Shown here piece after piece: positions 44,573 through 53,916 of a stretch of DNA of 64,000 nt (the stretch's first letter is position 1; every line of letters begins with the position of its first letter). This DNA comes from ZC4RG30 sp046047615 (GTDB lineage: Bacteria > Pseudomonadota > Gammaproteobacteria > Steroidobacterales > Steroidobacteraceae), in the NCBI GenBank assembly GCA_046047615.1, contig JBJOHO010000083.1, forward strand, positions 1 to 64,000. The letters run 5' to 3'. Made by a program: the position numbers and the translations under genes. Below the pieces are notes generated by a model. It did not search any database and was not told the origin of the DNA. It worked only from the letters and a program-made list of their open reading frames with translations.

Positions 44573-45652
44573 ATGATCACGGTCTGCCCCAACTGCCTCC
44601 AGCACCTGACGGTCACGCCGGGCGACCTGCGGCAAGGGCAAGGCAGCGTCCGCTGCGGACGCTGCAGCGCCATCTTCAACGGACTGGCAGCCTTGCTGGA
44701 CGAACCGGCCGAAGCGGTTGCAGGGGACCGGGAACGTCCACGGACCAGTCGTGGCAGGACCCTGCGTCGGCCTCGGACGGCACAGCGGCCGGCGCCACCG
44801 CCGGCAGCGGCCAACCCGGCGCCGCAACCTCCAGCGCCACCGCCCGGCGCGATGGCGCCGGCGCCCGCCACGGCGCCCGCGGGCGCCTCCAGCGAGGTCG
44901 ATGCGAAACTGCAGGCACTGGTCGCCCGCTTCGAGATGGTGCGCGAATTCGATCGCTATGCGTCGCGGCGCATGACCCAGATGGCGCCCGCACCCGCGCC
45001 GGAACCTGTGCCCGCACCCGCGCCCGCGCCGGAACCTGTGCCCGCGCCCGCGCCCGCGCCGGTCCCTGCCCCCCTTCCGCCCCCCGTGCCGGCGCCCGAT
45101 CCGCTGGATGAGGAACTGCCCCCCCCGGAGACGCCCCGGTCACACGGCAGAACCCTCTTGCACAGCGTGATTGCTGCCGTGCTCCTGCTGCTGCTGGCCG
45201 GCCAGATCCTGCACCATTTCCGCAGTGCGCTCCTGGCCCACCCACAGACCCGGGACAGCGTGCTGACGGTCTACGGGGGGTTGGGCCTGGACCCGGCACT
45301 GCAGGATGATCCGAAGCTGTACATCGTCAAGCAGCTCGGCGCCTTGGCCAAACCTGACTCGCCGCGGATCCTGCTGCGCACCAGCATCCACAACCCCGCC
45401 GACCACCCGCTGCCGCTGCCGGTGCTGCGCACGCGTCTTACTGACCGCTTCGGCGCGGTGCTGGTCCAGGCGGACGTTGCGCCACGGGAATACTTGGGCG
45501 GCCGGCAGGGCAATGCACTGGCGCCCGACCAGCGGCTGGATACCCTGCTGGACCTGCCCGACCCCGGTCCTGCGGCAACCAGCTTCGAGGTCGATGCCTG
45601 CCTGCCCGGGGCAACCGGCCGCCTCCACTGCGCCAACAGCACAGGCCGCTGA
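44573..45652 (+). CDS. Zinc-ribbon and DUF3426 domain membrane protein
   Basis: 359 residues from the ATG at 44573. The N-terminus is an MJ0042-type zinc ribbon (CPNCLQHLTV ... VRCGRCSAIFNG). A Pro/Ala linker with tandem repeats follows (about residues 70-185), then one membrane helix (SVIAAVLLLLLAGQIL) and the C-terminal DUF3426 domain (SPRILLRTSIHNPADHPL, PREYLGGRQGNALAPDQ). It is encoded between prmA and dusB, its usual place. The role is unknown; the layout suggests a cytoplasmic metal-binding head linked to a periplasmic domain. Confidence 0.9.
   Translation: MITVCPNCLQHLTVTPGDLRQGQGSVRCGRCSAIFNGLAALLDEPAEAVAGDRERPRTSRGRTLRRPRTAQRPAPPPAAANPAPQPPAPPPGAMAPAPATAPAGASSEVDAKLQALVARFEMVREFDRYASRRMTQMAPAPAPEPVPAPAPAPEPVPAPAPAPVPAPLPPPVPAPDPLDEELPPPETPRSHGRTLLHSVIAAVLLLLLAGQILHHFRSALLAHPQTRDSVLTVYGGLGLDPALQDDPKLYIVKQLGALAKPDSPRILLRTSIHNPADHPLPLPVLRTRLTDRFGAVLVQADVAPREYLGGRQGNALAPDQRLDTLLDLPDPGPAATSFEVDACLPGATGRLHCANSTGR
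44987..45070 (+). repeat. In-frame tandem repeat encoding a Pro-Ala linker
   Basis: Two 30-base units (45011-45040, 45041-45070) preceded by a shortened 24-base unit (44987-45010). They encode PAPAPAPEPV-like decapeptides in the DUF3426 protein. Being in frame and near-identical, the copy number may vary between strains. Confidence 0.8.
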
Positions 45653-45655
45653 GGC

Positions 45656-46675
45656 GTGCGGATCGGTCGCTGGGAGATCGGTGCACAGGCGGTCCTGGCG
45701 CCCATGGCAGGCGTGACCGACCGGCCCTTCCGCATCCTGTGCCGCAAGCTGGGCGCCGGACTGGCCGCCTCCGAGATGGTGACGGCCGACCAGGCACTCT
45801 GGCACACGCGCAAGTCGCGCCAACGTCTGGACCACAGCGGCGAACCCGAGCCCCGCGTCGTGCAACTGGCCGGCAACGATCCGCTGCAACTGGCCGAGGC
45901 AGCGCGGGCCAACGTCGACCTCGGCGCGCAGATCATCGACATCAACATGGGCTGCCCCGCGAAGAAGGTCTATGGCAGGGCCTGTGGCTCCGCGCTGCTT
46001 GCGGACGAACCTTTGGTGGGTCGCCTGCTGGACGCGGTGGTGGGCGCGGTCGACGTGCCGGTGACCGTGAAGATCCGCACCGGCGTCGACCCGTCGCGAC
46101 GCAATGGCGTGGCCATCGCCCGCATCGCGGCGCGTGCTGGGGTCAGCGCGATAGCGGTACATGGCCGGACGCGGGCGGATTTCTACACGGGCGAGGCGGA
46201 GTACGACACGATCCGCGACATCTGCGCGACGTCGGGCATTCCCGTGGTGGCCAACGGCGACATCACCTCGCCCGCCAAGGCCCGCGCGGTGCTGGACCAC
46301 ACCGGGGCTGCAGCGGTGATGATCGGCCGTGGCGCACAGGGACAGCCCTGGATCTTCCGCGACCTGCAAGCCTGGCTGGAAACAGGGCGCTTGCCGGCAC
46401 CGCTCTTGCGCACGCAGGTGAGAGACCTCATTCTTGCGCACCTCACGGACCTGTACGACTTCCACGGCGAGGTCTCCGGCGTCCGCATCGCCCGCAAGCA
46501 CCTCGGCTGGTATTGCCAGCACCACGCGCTGACGCAGACCTTCCGGCCTGCCCTCCTTGCCGCCGAAAACACGGCGGCGCAGCACGCGCTGGCCCGGGAA
46601 TGCTTCGGCACCTGGGCCCGGGACACCGCGGAGGAGCCACAGCATGACCGCACGACAGCACGTCCCGCGAACTGA
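45656..46675 (+). CDS. dusB: tRNA-dihydrouridine synthase B
   Basis: 339 residues from a GTG at 45656, three bases after the previous stop. It has the Dus signatures VLAPMAGVTDRPFRILCRKL, DINMGCPAKKVYGRACGSAL with the catalytic cysteine, VTVKIRTGVD, VHGRTRADFYTG and PVVANGDITSP. It uses FMN and NADPH to reduce uridine in tRNA. It is upstream of and overlaps fis by 32 bases, the classic dusB-fis operon. Confidence 0.97.
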   Translation: MRIGRWEIGAQAVLAPMAGVTDRPFRILCRKLGAGLAASEMVTADQALWHTRKSRQRLDHSGEPEPRVVQLAGNDPLQLAEAARANVDLGAQIIDINMGCPAKKVYGRACGSALLADEPLVGRLLDAVVGAVDVPVTVKIRTGVDPSRRNGVAIARIAARAGVSAIAVHGRTRADFYTGEAEYDTIRDICATSGIPVVANGDITSPAKARAVLDHTGAAAVMIGRGAQGQPWIFRDLQAWLETGRLPAPLLRTQVRDLILAHLTDLYDFHGEVSGVRIARKHLGWYCQHHALTQTFRPALLAAENTAAQHALARECFGTWARDTAEEPQHDRTTARPAN

Positions 46676-46934
46676 CACCGCGGGCACCGTGGCCGCCGCT
46701 CCGGAACTGACGCTGCGCCGCCACGCCGAGCGGGCCCTGCAGGACTATTTTGCCCACCTCGACGGCCACCCCCCGGCCGGGCTCTACGACCTGGTGCTGC
46801 GCGAGGTGGAGGAACCACTGCTGCGTGCCGTCCTCGACCACTGTGGCGGCAACCAGAGCCAGGCGGCGGCGCTGCTGGGCCTCAACCGCGGCACGCTGCG
46901 CAAGAAACTCCGCGACTTCGGACTCACTCCATGA
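46644..46934 (+). CDS. fis: Fis nucleoid-associated DNA-binding protein
   Basis: 96 residues. The C-terminal helix-turn-helix GNQSQAAALLGLNRGTLRKK is nearly identical to that of known Fis proteins; the N-terminal part is shorter on recognisable beta-hairpin sequence. It bends DNA and regulates rRNA and many other promoters. The ATG at 46644 lies inside the end of dusB, and the stop overlaps purH (ATGA). Confidence 0.96.
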   Translation: MTARQHVPRTDTAGTVAAAPELTLRRHAERALQDYFAHLDGHPPAGLYDLVLREVEEPLLRAVLDHCGGNQSQAAALLGLNRGTLRKKLRDFGLTP

Positions 46935-48514
46935 ACCAGCCCTCCCCCGGCGCACCGCTGCGGCGCGCCTTGCTGTCGGTCTCCGACAAGACCGGCATCC
47001 TCGAACTCGCCCGCGCCCTGCATGCGCGCGGCGTGCAGCTGCTCTCCACCGGCGGCACGGCAGCACTGTTGTCGGGCGCCGGACTTCCCGTCACGGAAGT
47101 GGCTGCCCACACCGGTTTCCCGGAAATCATGGACGGGCGCGTCAAGACGCTGCACCCGAAGATCCATGGCGGCCTGCTGGGCCGGCGCGGCATTGACGAC
47201 GAGGTGATGCGCCAGCACGGCATCGCGCCGATCGACCTGCTGGTGGTGAACCTGTACCCGTTCGCGCAGACCATCGCCCGCGCCGACGTGACCTGGGACC
47301 TCGCCGTGGAAAACATCGACATCGGTGGCCCGGCCATGCTGCGTGCGGCAGCCAAGAACCATGCCGACGTGGCGGTGGTCGTCGACCCTGCCGATTACCC
47401 CGCGCTGCTGAGCGAACTGGACACGGCCGGGGGCACGACGCCCGCCCTGCGCACACGCCTGGCTGCCAAGACCTATGCACACACGGCGGCCTACGACGCG
47501 CTGGTGGCGGGGTGGCTGCAGCAGCAACTGCCTGCTGCGGACCGCGAGGCCTTCCCGCGGGTGCTGACGCTGCGCGGCGAACGCGTGGGCAGCACGCTGC
47601 GCTACGGCGAGAACCCGCACCAGCGCGGCGCGTTCTACCGCGATGTGCTGGCGCAGGGTGCCAGCGTCGCCAGCGCCGACGTGCGGCAGGGCAAGGAACT
47701 GTCGTTCAACAACATCGCGGATGCCGACACCGCACTGGAGTGCGTGCGCCAGTTCGACCTGCCGGCCTGCGTGATCGTCAAGCACGCCAACCCCTGCGGT
47801 GTGGCCGTCGGCGCCTCAGCAGCCGAGGCCTACGAGGCCGCCTACCGCACCGACCCGACCTCGGCCTTCGGCGGCATCATCGCCTTCAACGTGGCGCTGG
47901 ATGCCGCGACCGCCGGGCGGATCCTCGACCGGCAATTCGTCGAAGTGCTGGTGGCTCCGGCGCTGCTGCCGGGCACGGCGGAAGTGCTCGCGGGCAAGCC
48001 CAACGTGCGCGTGCTGGTGACCGGCCCGCTCGGCACCCGGGCCGCGCCACGCCTCGAGGCCCGCAGCGTGAACGGCGGCCTGCTGGTGCAGGACGCCGAT
48101 GCCGGCATGGTGCAGGCCGCGGACTTGCGCTGTGCCAGCGCGCGGCAGCCCACCGCGACCGAGTTGCGCGACCTGCTGTTCGCCTGGCGCGTCTGCAAGT
48201 TCGTGAAGTCCAACGCCATCGTGTTCGCACGCGGCGAGAGCACCGTCGGCGTGGGTGCCGGCCAGATGAGCCGCGTCTATTCCACGCGCATCGCCGCCAT
48301 CAAGGCCGCCGATGCCGGCATCGAGGTCAAGGGCTCGGTGGTGGCCTCCGACGCGTTCTTCCCCTTCCGCGACGGTGTGGACGTGGCGGCCTCGCACGGC
48401 GTGACGGCGCTGATCCAGCCGGGTGGATCGCTGCGCGACGATGAGGTCATCGCGGCGGCCAACGAACATGGGCTCGCCATGCTGTTCACCGGCATGCGGC
48501 ACTTCCGCCATTGA
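46931..48514 (+). CDS. purH: Bifunctional AICAR formyltransferase/IMP cyclohydrolase
   Basis: 527 residues (E. coli 529). It catalyses the last two steps of IMP synthesis. Seen: RRALLSVSDKTGILELARAL, the cyclohydrolase motif MDGRVKTLHPKIHGGLLGRR, LRYGENPHQRGAFY, CVIVKHANPCGVA and DAFFPFRDGVDVAASHGVTA. It overlaps fis by four bases and lies upstream of purD. Confidence 0.98.
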   Translation: MNQPSPGAPLRRALLSVSDKTGILELARALHARGVQLLSTGGTAALLSGAGLPVTEVAAHTGFPEIMDGRVKTLHPKIHGGLLGRRGIDDEVMRQHGIAPIDLLVVNLYPFAQTIARADVTWDLAVENIDIGGPAMLRAAAKNHADVAVVVDPADYPALLSELDTAGGTTPALRTRLAAKTYAHTAAYDALVAGWLQQQLPAADREAFPRVLTLRGERVGSTLRYGENPHQRGAFYRDVLAQGASVASADVRQGKELSFNNIADADTALECVRQFDLPACVIVKHANPCGVAVGASAAEAYEAAYRTDPTSAFGGIIAFNVALDAATAGRILDRQFVEVLVAPALLPGTAEVLAGKPNVRVLVTGPLGTRAAPRLEARSVNGGLLVQDADAGMVQAADLRCASARQPTATELRDLLFAWRVCKFVKSNAIVFARGESTVGVGAGQMSRVYSTRIAAIKAADAGIEVKGSVVASDAFFPFRDGVDVAASHGVTALIQPGGSLRDDEVIAAANEHGLAMLFTGMRHFRH

Positions 48515-48533
48515 GCGGCACGAGGCAACGGTC

Positions 48534-49823
48534 ATGAAAGTCCTGATCATCGGCGGCGGCGGCCGCGAGCATGCATTGGCCTGGAAGTGCGCGGCGTCGG
48601 CGCGCGTGGCCGAGGTGCTGGTGGCCCCGGGAAATGCCGGCACCGCCGCCGAGCCCAAGGTCCGCAACGTCGCCGTCAGCGCGGAAGATCTGCCCGGCTT
48701 GCTGGCGCTGGCCCAGCGCGAGCAGGTGCAACTGACGATCGTCGGACCGGAAGTGCCACTGGTGATGGGCATCACCGACCTGTTCCGGGCCCACGGGCTG
48801 GCCTGCTTCGGACCCAGCCAGGCCGCGGCGCAACTGGAAGGTTCGAAGGCCTTCACCAAGGCATTCCTGGCGCGGCACGGCATTCCGACGGCGGCCTACC
48901 GCAGCTTCACCGCCGCGACCTTCGACCGTCACTGGCTGTACGCGCAGCGGGCCCCGATCGTGGTCAAGGCCAGCGGCCTGGCGGCCGGCAAGGGCGTGAT
49001 CATCGCGCAGACGCTGGCCGAGGCCGAGCAGGCCGTGCTGTCGATGTTCGACGGCCGCTTTGGCGACTCGGGCGCTGAGGTGGTCGTCGAGGAGTTCCTG
49101 GAGGGTGAGGAAGCCAGTTTCATCGTCATGTGCGATGGCCGGCATGTGCTGCCGATGGCCACGTCCCAGGACCACAAGCGCATCGGCGATGGCGACACCG
49201 GCCCCAACACCGGCGGCATGGGCGCTTACTCCCCCGCCCCGGTGGTGACACCCGCGGTGCATGACCGCGTCATGCGTGAGGTCATCGAGCCCACCGTCGC
49301 AGGCCTGGCGGCCGATGGCATGCCGTTCGTGGGTTTCCTCTATGCCGGCCTCATGATCGGCGCCGATGGCGCACCGAAGGTCATCGAATACAACGTGCGC
49401 TTCGGCGATCCGGAGACGCAGCCCGTGCTGATGCGCCTCGACAGCGACCTGACCCTGCTCTGCGAGGCGGCGCTGGCGGGCAGGCTGGATGAGGTCGAGG
49501 CCGACTGGAACCCGCAGGCGGCATTGGGCGTGGTGATGGCCGCCGGCGGCTACCCGGACGAGGTGCGCAAGGGCGACACCATCGAAGGCCTCGAGGCTGC
49601 GGCCGCCCTGCCGGGCAAGGTGTTCCATGCCGGCACGCGCCTTGCCGACGGGCGTGTCGTCACGAGTGGTGGTCGCGTCCTGTGCGCCGTCGGACTGGGC
49701 GACAGCGTCCGGGCCGCGCAGGCGCAGGCCTACGCCCTCGTGGACCAGCTGCGGTTCACCGGCGTGCAACTGCGGCGCGACATCGGCTACCGTGCCGTTG
49801 CCCGTGAATCTGCTGTGAACTGA
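48534..49823 (+). CDS. purD: Phosphoribosylamine-glycine ligase
   Basis: 429 residues, the same length as in E. coli. MKVLIIGGGGREHALAWKC opens the N-domain; the ATP-grasp region has VVKASGLAAGKGVIIAQTL, QDHKRIGDGDTGPNTGGMGA and YNVRFGDPETQPVL. It joins glycine to phosphoribosylamine in purine synthesis. It is 19 bases after purH, in the same pathway. Confidence 0.98.
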   Translation: MKVLIIGGGGREHALAWKCAASARVAEVLVAPGNAGTAAEPKVRNVAVSAEDLPGLLALAQREQVQLTIVGPEVPLVMGITDLFRAHGLACFGPSQAAAQLEGSKAFTKAFLARHGIPTAAYRSFTAATFDRHWLYAQRAPIVVKASGLAAGKGVIIAQTLAEAEQAVLSMFDGRFGDSGAEVVVEEFLEGEEASFIVMCDGRHVLPMATSQDHKRIGDGDTGPNTGGMGAYSPAPVVTPAVHDRVMREVIEPTVAGLAADGMPFVGFLYAGLMIGADGAPKVIEYNVRFGDPETQPVLMRLDSDLTLLCEAALAGRLDEVEADWNPQAALGVVMAAGGYPDEVRKGDTIEGLEAAAALPGKVFHAGTRLADGRVVTSGGRVLCAVGLGDSVRAAQAQAYALVDQLRFTGVQLRRDIGYRAVARESAVN

Positions 49824-49854
49824 AGCGTCAGGGGGCATGGAGTAAGGTGTGGCC

Positions 49855-51648
49855 ATGCCCCTGCAGCAAGTCCTCTTTCTCCTGATCCTGGGTGGCGCAC
49901 TCGCGCTGTTCATCCACGGGCGTCTGCGTGTCGACGTCACGGCGCTGCTGGTGCTGCTTTCATTGGCGGCCACCGGCATCCTCACGCCGGCGCAGGCGCT
50001 GTCGGGTTTCGGCAGCGAACCGGCCATCATCGTCGCCGCCGTATTCGTGCTGGCGGCGGGCCTGGGCGCCACGGGCGTGACCGACCGCATCGGCAACTGG
50101 GTCGGCCAGGCCGCCGGGCGCAGCGAGAGCCGGGCCCTGCTGGTGATCATGCCCGTCGTCGCCCTGCTGGCGTCGGTATCGCACCATGTGATGGTCACCG
50201 CGATGATGCTGCCGATCGTCATGCGTTTCGCGCGCGACCAGCAACTTCCGGCCTCGCGCCTGCTGATGCCCATGTCGCTTGCCGCATCGCTGGGCACGAC
50301 CTTGACGCTCTTCAGCGCGCCCGCCTTCCTCCTGGCCAGCGATGCGCTCGAGCGGCAGGCGGGGGTCGGCCTTGGCATCTTCGACATCACGCCGATCGGT
50401 GGCGCACTGGTGCTGGCCGGTATCGTCTATGTCGTGGTCATGCGCTGGCTGCTTCCGCGGCGAAGCGGCGAGGCGACCGACCAGGACTACCTGCGCTTGG
50501 AGCACTACTTCACCGAGTTCGTGATCGACGAGGGGTCCCCCTGGATCGATCGCGACCTGGCCGAATTCCGGGCACGGTTCGCGGATCGGCTGCAACTGGT
50601 CCGCCGCCTCCGCGGCAGCAGCACGCCGGACGAAGGCGAGCCGCTGCGGGCCGGCGACCTGATCCTCGTGCATGCGTCTCCCGATGAGATCTCCTCGGCG
50701 GCCCACACGCCCGGCCTGTCGCTGAACGCACCGCGCAAGTACGCAACCGCAGCCCGCCTGCGCAGCCGTCACGGCGAGGGCCAGTTCGTGCAGGTGGTGG
50801 TCGGGCCGGGCTCCGAGTTCATCGGCCGCAGCGTGGGAGACGTGGATTTCCTCCAGGAATTCGGCGTGCTTGTGGTGGGCATCTGGCGACGGGACTCGGC
50901 CATCGACCAGGAAATCTCTGCGGTCCGGTTGCAGGAAGGCGATCTGCTGGTGCTCGCCGGACCCGCAGACCATCTTGCGGAACTGGCGGGGCACCGTGGT
51001 TTCCTCATGATGGTGCCGTTCACGGCGCGCCAGACCTGGCGGCATCGCGCCCCGATGGCACTGCTGATCATGGGCACCGTGGTCGTCGCTGCGGCCAGTG
51101 GCCTGTTCAACGCCCCGCTGGTGTTCCTGGCCGGCGCGGTGGCCATGGTGCTGTCCCGCTGTGTGACGCTGGAACAGGCCTACAGCGGCATCGACGTCCG
51201 CATCGTGGTGATGATCGCCGGCGTGATTCCCCTGGGCGCAGCCATGGAGCAGACCGGCACGGCAGCACTGCTCGCCCAGCCGCTGCTGGCGGCCGGTGGC
51301 GACTGGAGCCTGCTCGCCTTGCTGCTGTCTTCCTTCGCGGTGGCGGCTGTGCTCACGCAAGTGCTGTCCGACGGCGCGACGGTCGCGCTGCTGGCCCCCG
51401 TGGCGATTGCCGTCGCCGAGGGCCTGGGGCTGCCGGCACAACCTTTCGTGGTCGTCATGGCCGTTGGTGCCGTCGCGTCCTTCCTGACGCCCATCGGCCA
51501 CCATGGCAACCTGCTGATCCTGGGTCCCGGCCGCTACACGTTCGGCGATTTCCTGCGCGTCGGCCTGCCACTGACCCTGCTGATCGCGCTGATCAGTTGC
51601 TGGATGGCCCGGGCGATCTGGCTGGGCGGTCCCTGGAATCCGTTGTAG
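49855..51648 (+). CDS. SLC13-family permease with two RCK-C (TrkA-C) domains
   Basis: 597 residues from the ATG at 49855, preceded by TAAGG (a GTG at 49849 is possible). Hydrophobic halves (about 1-215 and 395-597) flank a cytoplasmic segment with two TrkA-C-like domains (IDRDLAEFRARFADRLQLVR; PGSEFIGRSVGDVDFLQEF). The transporter half contains VSHHVMVTAMMLPIVMRFAR and a late AVASFLTPIGHHGNLLILGP, as in SLC13/CitM-type anion permeases. Likely substrates are sulphate or dicarboxylates; not resolvable here. Confidence 0.9.
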   Translation: MPLQQVLFLLILGGALALFIHGRLRVDVTALLVLLSLAATGILTPAQALSGFGSEPAIIVAAVFVLAAGLGATGVTDRIGNWVGQAAGRSESRALLVIMPVVALLASVSHHVMVTAMMLPIVMRFARDQQLPASRLLMPMSLAASLGTTLTLFSAPAFLLASDALERQAGVGLGIFDITPIGGALVLAGIVYVVVMRWLLPRRSGEATDQDYLRLEHYFTEFVIDEGSPWIDRDLAEFRARFADRLQLVRRLRGSSTPDEGEPLRAGDLILVHASPDEISSAAHTPGLSLNAPRKYATAARLRSRHGEGQFVQVVVGPGSEFIGRSVGDVDFLQEFGVLVVGIWRRDSAIDQEISAVRLQEGDLLVLAGPADHLAELAGHRGFLMMVPFTARQTWRHRAPMALLIMGTVVVAAASGLFNAPLVFLAGAVAMVLSRCVTLEQAYSGIDVRIVVMIAGVIPLGAAMEQTGTAALLAQPLLAAGGDWSLLALLLSSFAVAAVLTQVLSDGATVALLAPVAIAVAEGLGLPAQPFVVVMAVGAVASFLTPIGHHGNLLILGPGRYTFGDFLRVGLPLTLLIALISCWMARAIWLGGPWNPL

Positions 51649-51721
51649 CCGCGGCCTCTGTCCCGGACCCGGGTATCCTCCTCCTCGCCCATCCATGACA
51701 AAGACCGGGGGAGAATCGACC

Positions 51722-52996
51722 ATGTTCCACCTGACCCTGAGGCCACTCGCGGCGTTCGCCCTGGCGAGCCTGCTGCTGGCAGCCACCGCCGTCACGGCCA
51801 AGGACCTGCCCACCGCAAAACCGGAAAGTGTCGGGCTGTCGTCCGAGCGGCTCGCGCGACTCGACCAGGCGGTGCATGCCTACGTCGATGCGGGACGCAC
51901 GCCAGGCGTGGTCACGCTGGTGGTGCGCCACGGCAAGCTGGTGCACCTCGATGCCTACGGCCACGCGGACCTGGCGACGGGACGCAGGACATCGGCGACG
52001 GACCTGTTCCGCATGTACAGCATGACCAAGCCGGTCACTTCCGTGGCCCTGCTCATGTTGTACGAGGAAGGCCGGTTCCAGCTCACCGATCCCCTGTCGA
52101 AATATTTCCCTGCCTTCGCCGACGTGAAGGTGTATGCCGGCACCGCGCCCGGTGGCGGACTGCTGCTGGACTCGCCCAGGCGCGCCATCACCGTGCAGGA
52201 CGTGTTCCGCCACACCGCAGGCTTCAGCTACGGTTTCGGCGGTGCCAGCAATCCGGTCGACAAGGCCTACATCGACGCCAACATGCTCGGCGTGGGCCTC
52301 GACGACCTGATGCAGAAGCTCGCCGCCCAGCCACTGCTCTACCAGCCGGGTGAGAAGTGGGTCTACAGCGTGTCGCATGACGTGCAGGCCGCGCTGGTCG
52401 AAAAGCTCTCCGGCATGAAGTTCGATGCCTTCGTGCAGCAGCGCATCCTGCAGCCGCTGGGCATGCAGGACTCCTACTTCCGCATCCCGCCGCAGCACAA
52501 GGCCCGCCAGCCGGTGGAATATGTGGCCGGCCCCGGCGGCAAGCTGCTGCCCAATCCCTCGCCCCTGGCGGCCAGCTACGGTGATGTCGTGCTCGGCGGC
52601 TACAGCCTGTCCACCACGCCGCAGGACTACGCGCGCTTCGCGCTGATGCTGCTCAACAAGGGCCAGCTCGACGGGGTGCGCCTGCTGTCGCCGAAGACCG
52701 TGCAACTGATGGCGTCCAACCACCTGCCGCCCACCGCCTTGGCCAACGGTCCCGCGGGCGGGCTGCGCGACGGCACGGGCTATGGCCTCGGCGTTTCGGT
52801 GCTGATGGATCCCGCCCAGCGCGGCAACCTGGGCTCGCCCGGCGAGTTCGGTTGGTCCGGCGCAGCCTCGACGCACTTCATCGTCGACCCGCAGGAAGAT
52901 CTCGTGGCGGTCTACGCGACGCAACTGATGATGGGGGACTTCAACCTGCGGGCCGAGTGGCTGACGCTGCTGTACCAGTCCATCGTCGCGCCGTGA
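51722..52996 (+). CDS. Exported serine hydrolase, beta-lactamase/class C-esterase family
   Basis: 424 residues from the ATG at 51722, after GGGGGAGAATCGACC (an ATG at 51695 precedes the ribosome site). A signal peptide ends near AVTAK. Active-site SxxK is in FRMYSMTKPVTSVALL; the Tyr motif is WVYSVSHDVQAAL, and the third motif is probably HFIVDP in the C-terminal sheet. These proteins are esterases or D-aminopeptidases more often than true beta-lactamases. The stop overlaps the next GTG (GTGA). Confidence 0.9.
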   Translation: MFHLTLRPLAAFALASLLLAATAVTAKDLPTAKPESVGLSSERLARLDQAVHAYVDAGRTPGVVTLVVRHGKLVHLDAYGHADLATGRRTSATDLFRMYSMTKPVTSVALLMLYEEGRFQLTDPLSKYFPAFADVKVYAGTAPGGGLLLDSPRRAITVQDVFRHTAGFSYGFGGASNPVDKAYIDANMLGVGLDDLMQKLAAQPLLYQPGEKWVYSVSHDVQAALVEKLSGMKFDAFVQQRILQPLGMQDSYFRIPPQHKARQPVEYVAGPGGKLLPNPSPLAASYGDVVLGGYSLSTTPQDYARFALMLLNKGQLDGVRLLSPKTVQLMASNHLPPTALANGPAGGLRDGTGYGLGVSVLMDPAQRGNLGSPGEFGWSGAASTHFIVDPQEDLVAVYATQLMMGDFNLRAEWLTLLYQSIVAP

Positions 52997-53916
52997 CCGA
53001 CAGGGCGGGCCACGAAGAGCCACCTGCGCGGCGGCTGCCGCACGTCTCGGCAGCCCAGCAGCGCCGCCTGCAGCGCGTGTTCCGGCTGCTGCAGACGGCC
53101 GGTGGGCCTGCGCTGGCGGCGCGCGCGGCACTGCAGCTGTACCGGTTTCCGCGGCGCCGGCGGCTGGATGCCGTGGATGCGCCCTGCCTGGCGGCTGCAC
53201 AGATCCACTGGATCGATCGCGCCCAAGGCCGCCTGCGGCTCCTGCAATGGGGCACGGGACCCTTCACCGTGCTGCTGCAGCACGGTTGGGGTTCGCATGC
53301 GCCGCGCTGGAGCGCCTTCGTCGCCGAGGGCCTGGCGCGGGGCTGGCGCATGCTGGCGCTGGATGCGCCGGGACACGGCGCCTCGGCCGGACGCCTGTCG
53401 GACCTCCCGGCCTTCGAGGCCGGCCTGCGCGCCGCGCTCATGCACGCCGGCGGCGCCGTGGACGCCGTCGTCGCGCATTCCCTCGGCGCCCTGGCCGCCG
53501 TCCGCGTGTTCGGTGCCGCAGACGCTGCCGCTGCGCCCGCAGCGCTGGTGCTGGTGAGCCTGCCGCGCGACCTTGACCACCTGCTGGGCAGTTTCGAGGC
53601 GCTGCTGGGCTTGGACGCCCGCACGCGGGCCGCGCTGCGGTCCGCGTTCGTCAGCCACTTTGGTGCCACCCCTGCCGGACTCGACGCCGCGGAAGCCTTG
53701 GCACGGCTGGCAGCACCGGTGCTGCTCATCCACGACGTCGACGACGACGTCGTGCCCTTCGCGCATGCGCAAGCGCTGTTGCGGCAGCAGCCTGCGGCGC
53801 GCCTGCGGGCCACGGACGGACTCGGGCACAGTGGTCCGCTGCGCGACCCGGCGACCGTGAAGGCCGCCATGGACTTCATCGCGGCAGCAGCACCTCACTC
53901 GCCGCTGCCTCGCTGA
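52993..53916 (+). CDS. Alpha/beta hydrolase
   Basis: 307 residues from a GTG at 52993 overlapping the preceding stop. It shows LLQHGWGSHAPRWSAFVAEG (oxyanion region), MLALDAPGHGASAG, nucleophile elbow VVAHSLGALAAVRV, VLLIHDVDDDVVPFAHA (Asp) and LRATDGLGHSGPLRDP (His). There is no signal peptide; the basic N-terminal region is rich in Arg. Substrate unknown. Its last 41 bases overlap the convergent gene. Confidence 0.85.
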   Translation: MTDRAGHEEPPARRLPHVSAAQQRRLQRVFRLLQTAGGPALAARAALQLYRFPRRRRLDAVDAPCLAAAQIHWIDRAQGRLRLLQWGTGPFTVLLQHGWGSHAPRWSAFVAEGLARGWRMLALDAPGHGASAGRLSDLPAFEAGLRAALMHAGGAVDAVVAHSLGALAAVRVFGAADAAAAPAALVLVSLPRDLDHLLGSFEALLGLDARTRAALRSAFVSHFGATPAGLDAAEALARLAAPVLLIHDVDDDVVPFAHAQALLRQQPAARLRATDGLGHSGPLRDPATVKAAMDFIAAAAPHSPLPR

